The notes below the pieces were generated by a model. The model saw only the letters and a list, made by a program, of their open reading frames with translations. It had not been told where the DNA came from and did not search any database. A program made the translations under genes and the position numbers. 33,868 bases of DNA, taken from JBAYGJ01 sp041649335 (lineage in GTDB: Bacteria > Patescibacteriota > Patescibacteriia > UBA10025 > JAHIVO01). How positions within the stretch are numbered: the stretch's first letter is position 1; the number at the start of each line of letters is the position of its first letter. This document shows, piece after piece, positions 22,409 through 29,323 of the stretch. The stretch spans positions 1-33,868 of the forward strand of contig JBAZNF010000012.1 of assembly GCA_041649335.1 (NCBI GenBank). The letters are read 5' to 3'.

Positions 22409-22987
22409 CTATTTCTGGATGATCTTGTCGATGATGCCGTACTTTTTGGCCTGGTCCGCGTTCATGAAATAATCGCGGTCCGTGTCCTTCTTGATCTTGT
22501 CCAGAGTCTGTCCGGTGTGTTTAGCGATGATCTCGTTGAGCCGGTCGCGAATGCGCAGGATGTGTTCCGCCCGGATTTGGACGTCAATCGCCTGGCCTTC
22601 GGCACCGCCCATGACTTGATGCAGCAGTACTTCGGAGTTTGGCAGTACGAACCGTTTGCCTTTGGCGCCGGAAGCCAGCAGGACTGCGCCCATAGACGCC
22701 GCCATGCCGACGCAGATCGTCGCCACGTCAGGTTTCACGTACTGCATCGTGTCATAAATCGCCATTCCCGCCGTGACCGAGCCGCCCGGTGTGTTGATAT
22801 ACAGTTTTATATCCTTGGCCTTGTCCTCAGAGTCCAAAAACAAAAGCTGCGCAATGACCGTATTGGCCACGTCGTCGGAAATGGGGTTGCCCAAGAATAT
22901 AATCCTATCTTTAAGAAGCCGAGAGTAAATGTCGTAAGCTCGTTCACCGAAATTTGATTTTTCTATAACTGTCGGTATTAAGTACAT
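22409..22987 (-). CDS. clpP: ATP-dependent Clp protease proteolytic subunit
   Basis: Serine peptidase that forms the 14-mer degradation chamber for ClpX/ClpC. Catalytic triad: S98 (GMAASMGA), H123 (LLHQVMGG) and D172 (DTDRDYFM). The oligomer and handle region is conserved (NTPGGSVTAGMAIYD), and the N-terminal MYLIPTVIEK matches the mature start of many bacterial ClpP without a long propeptide. 192 residues. The ATG at 22987 has no SD. It has its own near-consensus promoter 30 nt upstream. The unfoldase partner is not in the window. Confidence 0.97.
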   Translation of the reverse strand: MYLIPTVIEKSNFGERAYDIYSRLLKDRIIFLGNPISDDVANTVIAQLLFLDSEDKAKDIKLYINTPGGSVTAGMAIYDTMQYVKPDVATICVGMAASMGAVLLASGAKGKRFVLPNSEVLLHQVMGGAEGQAIDVQIRAEHILRIRDRLNEIIAKHTGQTLDKIKKDTDRDYFMNADQAKKYGIIDKIIQK

Positions 22988-23017
22988 GGAAATTTAGGTT
23001 GATTAAATGTGTAACGC

Positions 23018-23046
23018 AGTATACAATGCGGGCTTTGTTTTGTCAA
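23018..23046 (-). promoter_or_regulatory. clpP promoter
   Basis: Minus strand: TTGACA (23046-23041), 17 nt, TATACT (23023-23018). One of the best promoters in the window. Confidence 0.8.
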
Positions 23047-23080
23047 TTTATGAGTATATTGTAGTTATCCGGCGCACGTG

Positions 23081-23101
23081 AAAAACAACCACCCTGGGGT
23101 G
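23081..23101 (-). terminator. Terminator of the infB-rbfA-DHH operon
   Basis: Minus strand: CACCC-CA-GGGTG hairpin (23090-23101), followed by GTTGTTTTT. The stem is short. Confidence 0.5.
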
Positions 23102-23149
23102 AGGTATATTATCCCTGAGGGGGCAAAGTAGTATGGAAGGACGGTATTA

Positions 23150-24121
23150 CTACACCACCTGCCACCCGGCGTCCGTTTCCATCAGCGTGCCTTTGATGGT
23201 AAAGCCGGCCGCTTTCTTGTGTCCGCCGCCGCCGAAATATTTGGCGATTTTTGAAACGTCCACGCTCGGTTGCGTGGTGCGCAGACTGGCCTTGATGGTC
23301 CCGTCGGATTTTTCCCTCAGCACAATAACGGCTTTTGCTTCGCCGACAGAATTGAGGAAGTTTGAAATGCCCTCGCTGCTGTCTTCGTCCATTTTCAGTT
23401 CCTGGAAATCTTTCTGCGTCAGGACGGTCGTTACGATGCCGGTCTGCGCGTTCATTTTCAGCCTGGACAGGGCCCGTCCCCAGAGTTGGAGCTGATTCAG
23501 TGATTTATTGCGCATGGTGTTGGCGTTGATGTCTCTGACGCGTGCGCCATGGGCCATCAGCCGTGAAGACGCCTCCATTGAGGATGGGGTTGTGGCCATG
23601 TTGGTAAAACTGCCCGTATCGGTCATGATCCCGGTCAGGAGAGCCGTGGCTACCTCCTTGGTAAACGGTATACGATGGTAGTCCAGCAAATGGTAGATTA
23701 TTTCTGCTGTTGAAGAGGCGGCCGGATGCACGAGATTGATGTGTCCGTATAATTGGTTGGTCGGATGGTGGTCGATGTTGATGACGATCGGCAAGCCCTT
23801 GAGCGTCCGGAAATGCCTGGCCACGCCGGCATACTCCAAATCACCCGAGTCTAAAATAATGACCAGGTCGTATTCGTTTTTCTGCAGATATTTTTCTTCG
23901 GATCTGATGGTTTCCGTACCTTTAATGAACCGAAGGTAATCCGGCACGTCAGTCAGGCAGAATAACACGTGGCTTTTTTGATGGTGATGGAGATAGTGGC
24001 TGATGCCGATCAGCGAGCCGATGGCATCGCCGTCCGGATTCTGATGGCTGATGACCAGGATATGCCCGGCCTTCATCACTTCATCGTGGATTTTTTTGAA
24101 GATGGGGTCGAATTCGTTCAT
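23150..24121 (-). CDS. nrnA: DHH-family phosphodiesterase (NrnA-like nanoRNase / pAp phosphatase)
   Basis: DHH/DHHA1 enzymes of this type degrade short oligoribonucleotides, pAp or cyclic dinucleotides. The motifs are SHQNPDGDAIGS (motif I), VIILDSGD (II), VINIDHHPTN (III, the DHH motif) and GIMTDTG (IV). The C-terminal DHHA1 domain ends with GGGGHKKAAGF. 323 residues is normal. It sits downstream of infB and rbfA, where NrnA homologs are found in many bacteria. The ATG at 24121 lacks an SD. Whether it acts on RNA or on cyclic-di-AMP breakdown products cannot be told from sequence. Confidence 0.9.
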   Translation of the reverse strand: MNEFDPIFKKIHDEVMKAGHILVISHQNPDGDAIGSLIGISHYLHHHQKSHVLFCLTDVPDYLRFIKGTETIRSEEKYLQKNEYDLVIILDSGDLEYAGVARHFRTLKGLPIVINIDHHPTNQLYGHINLVHPAASSTAEIIYHLLDYHRIPFTKEVATALLTGIMTDTGSFTNMATTPSSMEASSRLMAHGARVRDINANTMRNKSLNQLQLWGRALSRLKMNAQTGIVTTVLTQKDFQELKMDEDSSEGISNFLNSVGEAKAVIVLREKSDGTIKASLRTTQPSVDVSKIAKYFGGGGHKKAAGFTIKGTLMETDAGWQVV

Positions 24122-24177
24122 GAGAATAGCCTTATATATAGGCTGTCATATGGTTGTTTTTTTATCAACCACCCATC

Positions 24178-24522
24178 TTACTTCTCGTGATGAATTTTGT
24201 CAATAAGCTCATCCAGCCGCTCCACGTGGACACCTCCGGTATCCAGGATGAAGGTCAGTTTTGGCACTTTAAACACGGCAATTTTTTGGGCGATCAGGTG
24301 CTGTAAATATCCAGCCTTGTTGTTGAGGAGTCCCAGAACTGACAAGTTTCGTTCTGCGGGTATGATGCTGGCCGTAACGCGGGATAAGCTGAAGTCGCGT
24401 GTCGTATTAACTTTCGTAATCGTGACCAAGCAGCCGACGGGCAGGTTGATCTCCCGCAGGATCTGGATATTAAGCTGTTCCAGGATCAGCTTGTTGATTT
24501 GTTCTATGCGATGCGATGGCAC
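24178..24522 (-). CDS. rbfA: Ribosome-binding factor A
   Basis: RbfA helps late maturation of the 30S subunit. The KH-like fold is visible: HRIEQINKLILEQLNIQIL, then VTITKVNTTRDFSLSRVTASII, and the C-terminal LTFILDTGGVHVERLDELIDKI. Family members usually begin just before the first of these, so the GTG at 24522 (114 residues, 10 nt after the infB stop) is preferred. A GTG at 24564 inside infB would add 14 basic residues. The order infB-rbfA is the classical one. No SD is seen for either start. Confidence 0.9.
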   Translation of the reverse strand: MPSHRIEQINKLILEQLNIQILREINLPVGCLVTITKVNTTRDFSLSRVTASIIPAERNLSVLGLLNNKAGYLQHLIAQKIAVFKVPKLTFILDTGGVHVERLDELIDKIHHEK

Positions 24523-24532
24523 GTTCGTGGTA

Positions 24533-26596
24533 TTAAGTCGCCTTTTCTTTAACCAGCTCTTCACGAAACGCCTCTAGGAAGTCCCCGACCTGAAGCATGT
24601 GGGCGGTTTTTATTTCCACTCCGCACTCAGAACCGGCCGGCACGCTGGCCACGGATTGTTTGGCCTGTTGCAATTGCGTGAGCGTCCCGGTTCCAATGTC
24701 CCTGTCCTGGCGCATAATATGGCACTTGCTTCCAGATTCAATTTTTCCTTTTGTGACCTGGCCACCGACGATCATCTTGCCTTTTTCCGAACGGAATATC
24801 GCTAAAATTTTCATCCTGCCCAATTCAACAATTTCTTTTTTATACTCTATCATTTTATCCACCTCGCTTTTTACCTCATTGATCAGGTCATAAATGATGC
24901 GGAAAGTTTTGACCGTAATTCCTTTATCCCTGGCCAGATCGGCGGCACGCGGGTTAACGTCGATATTGAATCCATAAACATGCAGATCGGTGCCTTCAGC
25001 GCGCAAGATGTCCATGTCCATGATGTTACCGAGACCCTTTTTGACCACGTTAACTTTGATCTTCGGCTGACTGAGCGCTTCCAGAGCCTGGACGACTGCT
25101 TCCTGGGAACCGAGGGCGTCGGTTTTCAGGACGATGTCGACTGTCTTTTCTTTTTTTTGATCGTCCTCGGATTTTGTTTTTACCTTCTTCCAGCTTTGTT
25201 GGTCGCGGTATGATTTTTGGCGCGACTCCATCTGTTTCATGATTTTTTTTAGTGAGTCGGGATTTTCTACAGCCTGGAGAATGTCACCGACTTCCGGGAG
25301 GCTCTTCAGCCCGAGTAGGCGCACCGGAGTGGACGGGCCGGCTTCGGCAAGCGGTTTGCCCAGATGGTCTTTCAGCATACGGATTTTTCCGACTACCTGT
25401 CCGACCTTCACGACGTCAGTCGTATGCAGGGTACCGGTCTGGATGATGGCGGTGGCGATGATGCCTTCGCCTTTGTCGATATGCGATTCAATAATTGTGC
25501 CGACTGCCTGCCGGTGCGGATTGCCGCGAATGGAATCTTTTTCGACTTCGGACAGTAATAGCAGGTGCTCAAGCAGGTCGTCGATCCCCTGGCCGGACTT
25601 GGCGGATACGGGGACGCATATTACTTTCCCACCCCAGTCTTCCGGCAGCCGGTTGGCGTTGGCTAGTTGTTGTTTGACTTTTTCAATTTGGGCGTCAGGC
25701 TTGTCGATTTTATTGATGGCCACGATATAAGGCAGTTTGGCGTTGTCGATAATCTGGAAAACTTCCTCGGTTTGCGGTTTTATCCCGTCATCTGCCGCAA
25801 TGACCACAATGGCAATATCTGCCACGCGCGCTCCACGTGATCGCATGGTCATGAACGCCTCATGTCCGGGCGTGTCTATGAACGTGATCACGCGACCAGC
25901 GTGATCATCCCGAGCATGGCGAGGGATCCCTCCCTCGTTGTCGCGAGGTCGGGATGATTGCTCCTCCTTCGGTGGAACAATCACTTGGTAGGCGCCGATG
26001 TGCTGGGTGATTCCGCCGGCTTCACCGCCCATGACGTTTGTTTTTCGGATTGTATCCAGCAGCTGAGTCTTCCCATGATCAACGTGGCCCATGACGATCA
26101 CTACCGGAGGTCGGTTCGAAAGCTTTTTTTCCTCGTCCACCAAAAGACCTTCTATACCTGAATTATTTGATGATTCATCGGGTGATTTTGTCCGCTCGGT
26201 GGTGGTAAATCCAAAATCCTGGGCGATGATATTTGCAGTATCGTAGTCAATCTGTTCATTCAGATTCGCAAGAATGCCGTTCTTCATCAATTCCTGGATG
26301 ACGATTGCCACAGGTTTATTTAGCAGAGCCGAAAAATCTCTGACGGTAATGACTGGCGGAATCTCAATTGTTTTCTTTATATCGGTAATTTCCGTAACGT
26401 CATTAATGGCCTGCTTGGGGCGTCTTAGGTCTTCGATCAGTTTAGTGTCAGTTTTGAATTTTTCAATAATACGTTCGGCGATATTATCGTTAATTTTAAT
26501 AGCCTTTCGCCCAATATCAAAACCGAGCTTTGGTAACAGCTCCTTGAGCTCGAAAGTGGGGATTTTTAATTTTCTGGCCAACTCAGTAACGTTCAT
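24533..26596 (-). CDS. infB: Translation initiation factor IF-2 with an in-frame palindromic insert in the G domain
   Basis: GTPase that places initiator tRNA on the ribosome. It has two short N-terminal IF2N-like modules (residues 1-47 and about 75-130). The G domain has G1 GHVDHGKT (170-177), the switch region GGITQHIGAYQV, G3 DTPGHEAF (241-248), G4 NKID and G5 SAKSGQG. The beta-barrels and C-terminal domains follow to residue 687. Between the switch-I strand and G3 the usual short turn is replaced by about 30 residues rich in Arg, Pro, Asp and Glu (SSRPRDNEGG, IPRHARDDHAG). These are encoded by three adjacent inverted repeats (25885-25981). All GTPase motifs remain. The ATG at 26596 has no SD. 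First gene of infB-rbfA-DHH. Confidence 0.96.
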   Translation of the reverse strand: MNVTELARKLKIPTFELKELLPKLGFDIGRKAIKINDNIAERIIEKFKTDTKLIEDLRRPKQAINDVTEITDIKKTIEIPPVITVRDFSALLNKPVAIVIQELMKNGILANLNEQIDYDTANIIAQDFGFTTTERTKSPDESSNNSGIEGLLVDEEKKLSNRPPVVIVMGHVDHGKTQLLDTIRKTNVMGGEAGGITQHIGAYQVIVPPKEEQSSRPRDNEGGIPRHARDDHAGRVITFIDTPGHEAFMTMRSRGARVADIAIVVIAADDGIKPQTEEVFQIIDNAKLPYIVAINKIDKPDAQIEKVKQQLANANRLPEDWGGKVICVPVSAKSGQGIDDLLEHLLLLSEVEKDSIRGNPHRQAVGTIIESHIDKGEGIIATAIIQTGTLHTTDVVKVGQVVGKIRMLKDHLGKPLAEAGPSTPVRLLGLKSLPEVGDILQAVENPDSLKKIMKQMESRQKSYRDQQSWKKVKTKSEDDQKKEKTVDIVLKTDALGSQEAVVQALEALSQPKIKVNVVKKGLGNIMDMDILRAEGTDLHVYGFNIDVNPRAADLARDKGITVKTFRIIYDLINEVKSEVDKMIEYKKEIVELGRMKILAIFRSEKGKMIVGGQVTKGKIESGSKCHIMRQDRDIGTGTLTQLQQAKQSVASVPAGSECGVEIKTAHMLQVGDFLEAFREELVKEKAT
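25885..25981. repeat. Triple-hairpin palindromic element inside infB
   Basis: Three abutting inverted repeats: TGATCACGC/GCGTGATCA (25885-25907), ATCATCCCGA/TCGGGATGAT (25904-25958) with an inner GAGGG/CCCTC stem, and ATTGCTCC/GGAACAAT (25957-25981). The reading frame passes through all three. Confidence 0.8.
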
Positions 26597-26624
26597 ACTA
26601 AATGAAGATATAAGTGATTTATGT

Positions 26625-26653
26625 ATACTACCGTTTTTTTAAGGTCTTGTCTA
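26625..26653 (-). promoter_or_regulatory. infB promoter
   Basis: Minus strand: TAGACA (26653-26648), 17 nt, TAGTAT (26630-26625). It sits just after the terminator of the preceding operon. Confidence 0.55.
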
Positions 26654-26661
26654 TTCTGAGA

Positions 26662-26691
26662 ACAAAAAAACGATCAGTATGCAGACCGTTT
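26662..26691 (-). terminator. Terminator of the bactofilin operon
   Basis: Minus strand: AAACGGTC and GATCGTTT form a hairpin with one G-T pair (26668-26691), followed by TTTTTTTGTT. Confidence 0.75.
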
Positions 26692-26720
26692 CAAAAAACG
26701 TAATATTCCATGAAACAGGC

Positions 26721-27494
26721 TTAAATCATACGGTTTTTTCCGACAATGACCTTAAGTTTTTTAGGTACGACTTCCACGGTTACCGGAGTTTTGATTGTTG
26801 TCTGCCCGTCTGCAACAATGGGCAGGCATTCGGTTGCACACTTAATTTTGATTTTGGTAAACGGGAAAACACTGGCTGATGAATAGTTTTTTTTGGAAAA
26901 TGACCACCAGCTCTGATGTTCGGGGACGGAAAAAACCGCTTCCAAAATCCCGTCATGCGGGTTGCCACTATGAGAAGGGGTATTGTTGCCTGCAACAGAA
27001 CGCGAATTAAAGTTACATATGGTGATCGTATTTTGGTTGGTAAGCGGCTTCACCTGGTATGTACCCCAGTCAAAAATAACTTCTTCTGTTGACGGCACTG
27101 ACAGTGATGAAATGAAATAGCAGTCGTTCGCTTTTCCGACGTCGATATGTTCAATAATTCTGGATGATAAAACTTCACAGGCTGATTCGCCCTGCGGGAT
27201 GCCGAGTGAGGCGGCAATTGTATTGTCGGCTCCGATTGGGATAATAGCTAAAGTTACGCTAATATTAGGCAAATAATTGACTATCTTGCTTACCGTCTCA
27301 TCATTACCGACTGCCACAATTGTAGAAGCTCCTTTTTTTATTGCGTCGGTGATAACTTCACGCATGCTTTTTAAAAGCGTCATGCGTTCAATGCGGCCGT
27401 TGATACCCAACGACATCAGCCGCGATTCAATGTGCTGAAGTGTCGTGGTATATTTTTTGTCGTTCAGGTACGTGTCGTAAATATAATAATACAT
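26721..27494 (-). CDS. Diacylglycerol-kinase-like protein with degenerate catalytic motif
   Basis: The fold is that of the DAGK/YegS/sphingosine-kinase catalytic family. The nucleotide-binding region reads IVAVGNDETVSKIVNYL, where active members have GGDGT. IIPIGADNTIAASLGIP matches the family IPLGTxNDxA block, and PHDGILEAVF matches the later DGLLD motif. The GGDGT to GNDET change makes kinase activity doubtful; binding or regulation is an alternative. 257 residues, no TM. It lies 11 nt downstream of the bactofilin gene and shares its promoter and terminator. The N-terminus is unusual (MYYYIYDTYLNDKKYTT). Confidence 0.7.
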   Translation of the reverse strand: MYYYIYDTYLNDKKYTTTLQHIESRLMSLGINGRIERMTLLKSMREVITDAIKKGASTIVAVGNDETVSKIVNYLPNISVTLAIIPIGADNTIAASLGIPQGESACEVLSSRIIEHIDVGKANDCYFISSLSVPSTEEVIFDWGTYQVKPLTNQNTITICNFNSRSVAGNNTPSHSGNPHDGILEAVFSVPEHQSWWSFSKKNYSSASVFPFTKIKIKCATECLPIVADGQTTIKTPVTVEVVPKKLKVIVGKNRMI

Positions 27495-27505
27495 TCTTAA
27501 GAAAA

Positions 27506-27898
27506 TTATTTTGATTTCCTTATTTCAGGTGTGGGGACATTTTCTTCATGGACCATTGTGCATTTACCGTTGATGATGGCGCCGTCTTCAACATTCAATA
27601 CTTTTGTTTCAAGATTTCCAAAAATTTTTGCCGTACTTGATAACGATGTCTTCCCGGCAATTTTCACGTTTCCTCTGATTTCACCGGCAAGAAACAGATT
27701 GATCGCCTCGACTTCTGCCTTGATTTTTGCATTGATCCCAACTTTCAAATCATGGGTTGTTTTCAGGCTCCCTTGTACCATGCCTTCTACGGTAACATTC
27801 CCCTCCCCCTTGAAATTACCCTCTACCTTTACTGAAGGACCAATAATAGTTTCTACTTCCTTATGGGCTGATTCGCTGTCGGCATTAAATAGTGCCAT
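27506..27898 (-). CDS. Bactofilin
   Basis: Polymer-forming cytoskeletal protein (DUF583), a beta-helix without nucleotide binding. The repeated short strands are typical: KVEGNFKGEGNVTVEGMVQGSL, KVGINAKIKAEVEAINLFLAG and IRGNVKIAGKTSLSSTAKIFG (each slightly shifted here). Disordered ends (ADSESAHKE; VPTPEIRKSK) flank it. 130 residues is normal. The ATG at 27898 lies about 38 nt after a good -10. It is co-transcribed with the DAGK-like gene. In other bacteria bactofilins organise envelope synthesis or DNA segregation machinery. Confidence 0.93.
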   Translation of the reverse strand: MALFNADSESAHKEVETIIGPSVKVEGNFKGEGNVTVEGMVQGSLKTTHDLKVGINAKIKAEVEAINLFLAGEIRGNVKIAGKTSLSSTAKIFGNLETKVLNVEDGAIINGKCTMVHEENVPTPEIRKSK

Positions 27899-27935
27899 AG
27901 TTTTTGAAGATTATAAAATTTAAAATTACTCACTA

Positions 27936-27964
27936 ATTTTAGGCTTTTTTACATAAGTAGTCAA
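27936..27964 (-). promoter_or_regulatory. Bactofilin promoter
   Basis: Minus strand: TTGACT (27964-27959), 17 nt, TAAAAT (27941-27936). Confidence 0.75.
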
Positions 27965-27967
27965 TAA

Positions 27968-27996
27968 TTGTATTTTTAAAAAATATAGTATAAAAT
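27968..27996 (+). promoter_or_regulatory. Promoter of the 28026-28310 gene
   Basis: TTGTAT (27968-27973), 17 nt, TAAAAT (27991-27996); a TATAAA two bases earlier is an alternative. It is back to back with the bactofilin promoter. Confidence 0.5.
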
Positions 27997-28025
27997 CTAA
28001 GCACTGATTAATTAATTCAATTGAT

Positions 28026-28310
28026 ATGCCCAAGGACAAGAGAAAGAAAAAATTTTTTCAGGGAATGGAGCATCTAACGGATCAAGAAGGCTCGTTGTCC
28101 GCTAGTAGTACAATTGCTACGCCAATTAATACCGATAATTACTCAAATGTACCTTCAGCCCAACACATGCACATACGCAAGGACCTTATTAGAGTAATTG
28201 TTCTTATATCATGCCTTCTCCTGATACTTATAGGTTTAACGATCTTGGACAAAAACTCAAATACAGTCCAATTACTTGCAGAAAAAATAACATCATTAAT
28301 TATTAAGTAA
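28026..28310 (+). CDS. Small single-TM protein, 94 residues
   Basis: Not recognised. The N-terminus is very basic (MPKDKRKKKFFQ), followed by a Ser/Thr/Asn-rich segment. One TM helix (VIVLISCLLLILIGLTIL, about 58-75) is followed by a short amphipathic tail (LLAEKITSLIIK). The orientation is probably basic end inside. It has its own promoter and no clear SD at the ATG at 28026. AT-rich codon use sets it apart from the GC-richer genes to the left. It lies between bactofilin and the tRNA cluster. Confidence 0.65.
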   Translation: MPKDKRKKKFFQGMEHLTDQEGSLSASSTIATPINTDNYSNVPSAQHMHIRKDLIRVIVLISCLLLILIGLTILDKNSNTVQLLAEKITSLIIK

Positions 28311-28339
28311 TAAGCCCTTAAAATCGCCATTATTACTAA

Positions 28340-28355
28340 CGTTCCACGTGGAACA
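28340..28355. other. parS-like palindrome 1
   Basis: CGTTCCACGTGGAACA, 15 of 16 matches to the parS-type sequence TGTTCCACGTGGAACA; the core GTTCCACGTGGAAC is a perfect palindrome. A TATAAT (28361-28366) lies just beside it. Confidence 0.75.
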
Positions 28356-28533
28356 TGGTATATAATTATCTCTCGTTATCACTCCTTTTAATGCTTGATT
28401 AATAGTTAACAGTCAGTAGGCATAAATCAAGCCTCAGCGAACCTTAATAATTTTCAGCAGATCCTAACCCGGCCTTACCGGGAAACTTTAAAGATTCAGT
28501 TGGAGTCCACATATACATCGAGTTTAAATACGG

Positions 28534-28562
28534 GCCCTTATAGTTCAATAGACCTGCCCGCC
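28534..28562 (+). pseudogene. 5' fragment of a tRNA-Arg copy joined to an element end
   Basis: GCCCTTATAGTTCAATA (28534-28550) matches the start of tRNA-Arg(CCU) apart from one missing C and the last base. It is followed by GA and then CCTGCCCGCC (28553-28562), the first 10 bases of the 32-bp element. Confidence 0.6.
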
Positions 28563-28571
28563 ATTACCAAT

Positions 28572-28643
28572 GCCCCTATAGTTCAATGGATCGAACAATC
28601 CCGTCCTAAGGGATAGATCTAGGTTCGATTCCTAGTGGGGGCA
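28572..28643 (+). tRNA. tRNA-Arg (anticodon CCU)
   Basis: Acceptor GCCCCTA/TGGGGGC (one T-G pair), D stem GTTC/GAAC, anticodon stem ATCCC/GGGAT with loop GTCCTAA, T arm CTAGG-TTCGATT-CCTAG. CCA is not encoded, unlike the other tRNAs here. Confidence 0.9.
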
Positions 28644-28712
28644 AGGGCAGTTGCAGGCCGGTAGAACAATCCCGTCCTAAGGGATAGATAGAGGCTCGAT
28701 TCCTCTCGAGGG
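28644..28712 (+). pseudogene. tRNA-Arg(CCU)-like remnant
   Basis: 26 bases (28664-28689) are identical to tRNA-Arg from the D stem through the anticodon arm. An intact T stem AGAGG/CCTCT follows, but the 5' half does not pair with the 3' acceptor strand CGAGGGA. A divergent functional tRNA is less likely. Confidence 0.65.
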
Positions 28713-28744
28713 ATGATTAAATCTTCCAGAAGCAAAGTCTATAT

Positions 28745-28818
28745 GGGCCTGTCGTACAGTGGTAGTACAGGGCATTCGCATTGCTCAGACGGGAGTTCGA
28801 TTCTCCCCAGGTCCACCA
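28745..28818 (+). tRNA. tRNA-Ala (anticodon CGC)
   Basis: Acceptor GGGCCTG/CAGGTCC with the alanine identity pair G3-U70, D stem GTAC/GTAC, anticodon stem GGGCA/TGCTC with loop TTCGCAT, T arm GGGAG-TTCGATT-CTCCC, encoded CCA. Confidence 0.88.
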
Positions 28819-28901
28819 TCCTTCGCCCTCGCAAGCTCGGGGTTACGCATGGCCAGCCAGATTCTTTAAAAATATTAAGTATAAATTTTTGGAGCGAAGG
28901 A
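28819..28901. repeat. Inverted repeat downstream of tRNA-Ala(CGC)
   Basis: TCCTTCGCCC (28819-28828) and GAGCGAAGGA (28892-28901) pair at 9 of 10 positions. An inner CCCTCGC...CGGGG hairpin may act as the tRNA 3' trailer structure. Confidence 0.4.
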
Positions 28902-28931
28902 GTGCGTATATAAGTCAAGGTATGTTAAGGA

Positions 28932-28947
28932 CGTTCCACGTGGAACA
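28932..28947. other. parS-like palindrome 2
   Basis: CGTTCCACGTGGAACA, identical over all 16 bases to the copy at 28340-28355. Confidence 0.75.
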
Positions 28948-29011
28948 AGTGTGGAGCAAGTATAGAAGTCTTGATTTTGTAAGACATTATTGATAATATA
29001 TCTGAGCTCGT

Positions 29012-29067
29012 GGGCCTCTAGCTACCGCCTTCGCGGATACACTTCGGCGGGCAGGCATTTGGAAGAG
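29012..29067 (+). pseudogene. tRNA-Ala(GGC) 5' copy split by a 32-bp element
   Basis: GGGCCTCTAGCT (29012-29023) and CATTTGG-AAGAGC (from 29056) are consecutive pieces of the tRNA-Ala(GGC) 5' half. They are separated by exactly the element at 29024-29055. Confidence 0.75.
29024..29055 (-). repeat. 32-bp palindromic element in the tRNA-Ala copy
   Basis: On the minus strand it starts CCTGCCCGCCGAAGTG and ends CGCGAAGGCGGT, matching element B at 19428-19459 in 26 of 32 positions. Most differences keep the CCGCC/GGCGG stem. Confidence 0.75.
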
Positions 29068-29100
29068 CCACGAAATGCTTCGAAGATTAAGGCAAACTAT

Positions 29101-29176
29101 GGGCCTCTAGCTCATTTGGTAGAGCGCTTCCATGGCATGGAAGAGGTGAGGGGTTCGAGCCCCCTGAGGTCCACCA
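29101..29176 (+). tRNA. tRNA-Ala (anticodon GGC)
   Basis: Acceptor GGGCCTC/GAGGTCC with G3-U70, D stem GCTC/GAGC, anticodon stem CTTCC/GGAAG with loop ATGGCAT, T arm AGGGG-TTCGAGC-CCCCT, encoded CCA. Confidence 0.95.
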
Positions 29177-29220
29177 AATTAATTATTATTTAGTTTCGTC
29201 GTACTAACGGTAAGACTAAA

Positions 29221-29243
29221 TGTTCGAGCCCCCTGAGAATCCA
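29221..29243 (+). pseudogene. 3' fragment of a tRNA-Ala copy
   Basis: GTTCGAGCCCCCTGAG (29222-29237) is identical to the T arm and acceptor of tRNA-Ala(GGC), followed by a degraded AATCCA. Confidence 0.55.
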
Positions 29244-29265
29244 AAAAGGGATTTTTATTATTTAC

Positions 29266-29294
29266 TTGACAATGTATTATCATTGAACTATTAT
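29266..29294 (+). promoter_or_regulatory. Promoter of the csoR-trxA-trxB-gdhA operon
   Basis: Consensus TTGACA (29266-29271), 17 nt, TATTAT (29289-29294). The operator follows directly. Confidence 0.85.
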
Positions 29295-29297
29295 TAA

Positions 29298-29320
29298 TAT
29301 ATACCCTATAGGGGTATATA
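29298..29320. promoter_or_regulatory. CsoR/CstR-type operator
   Basis: Inverted repeat TATATACCC (29298-29306) and GGGGTATATA (29311-29320) around TATA. Runs of C and G flanked by AT are the usual operator form of this family. It covers the likely transcription start and the place where an SD would be, 3 nt before the ATG. Confidence 0.75.
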
Positions 29321-29323
29321 ATT

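Noticed and set aside
23068..23090. Third parS site at GCGCACGTGAAAAACA
   Set aside because: Only the CACGTG core and part of one arm match; the other half-site is missing.
24215..24235. parS-like CCACGTGG inside rbfA
   Set aside because: Only the central eight bases match; the flanks do not continue the palindrome.
26945..26990. Palindromic repeat within the diacylglycerol-kinase-like gene (CCCGTCATGCGGG)
   Set aside because: The encoded PHDGILEAVF fits the conserved DGLLD motif of the family, so the short palindrome is probably chance.
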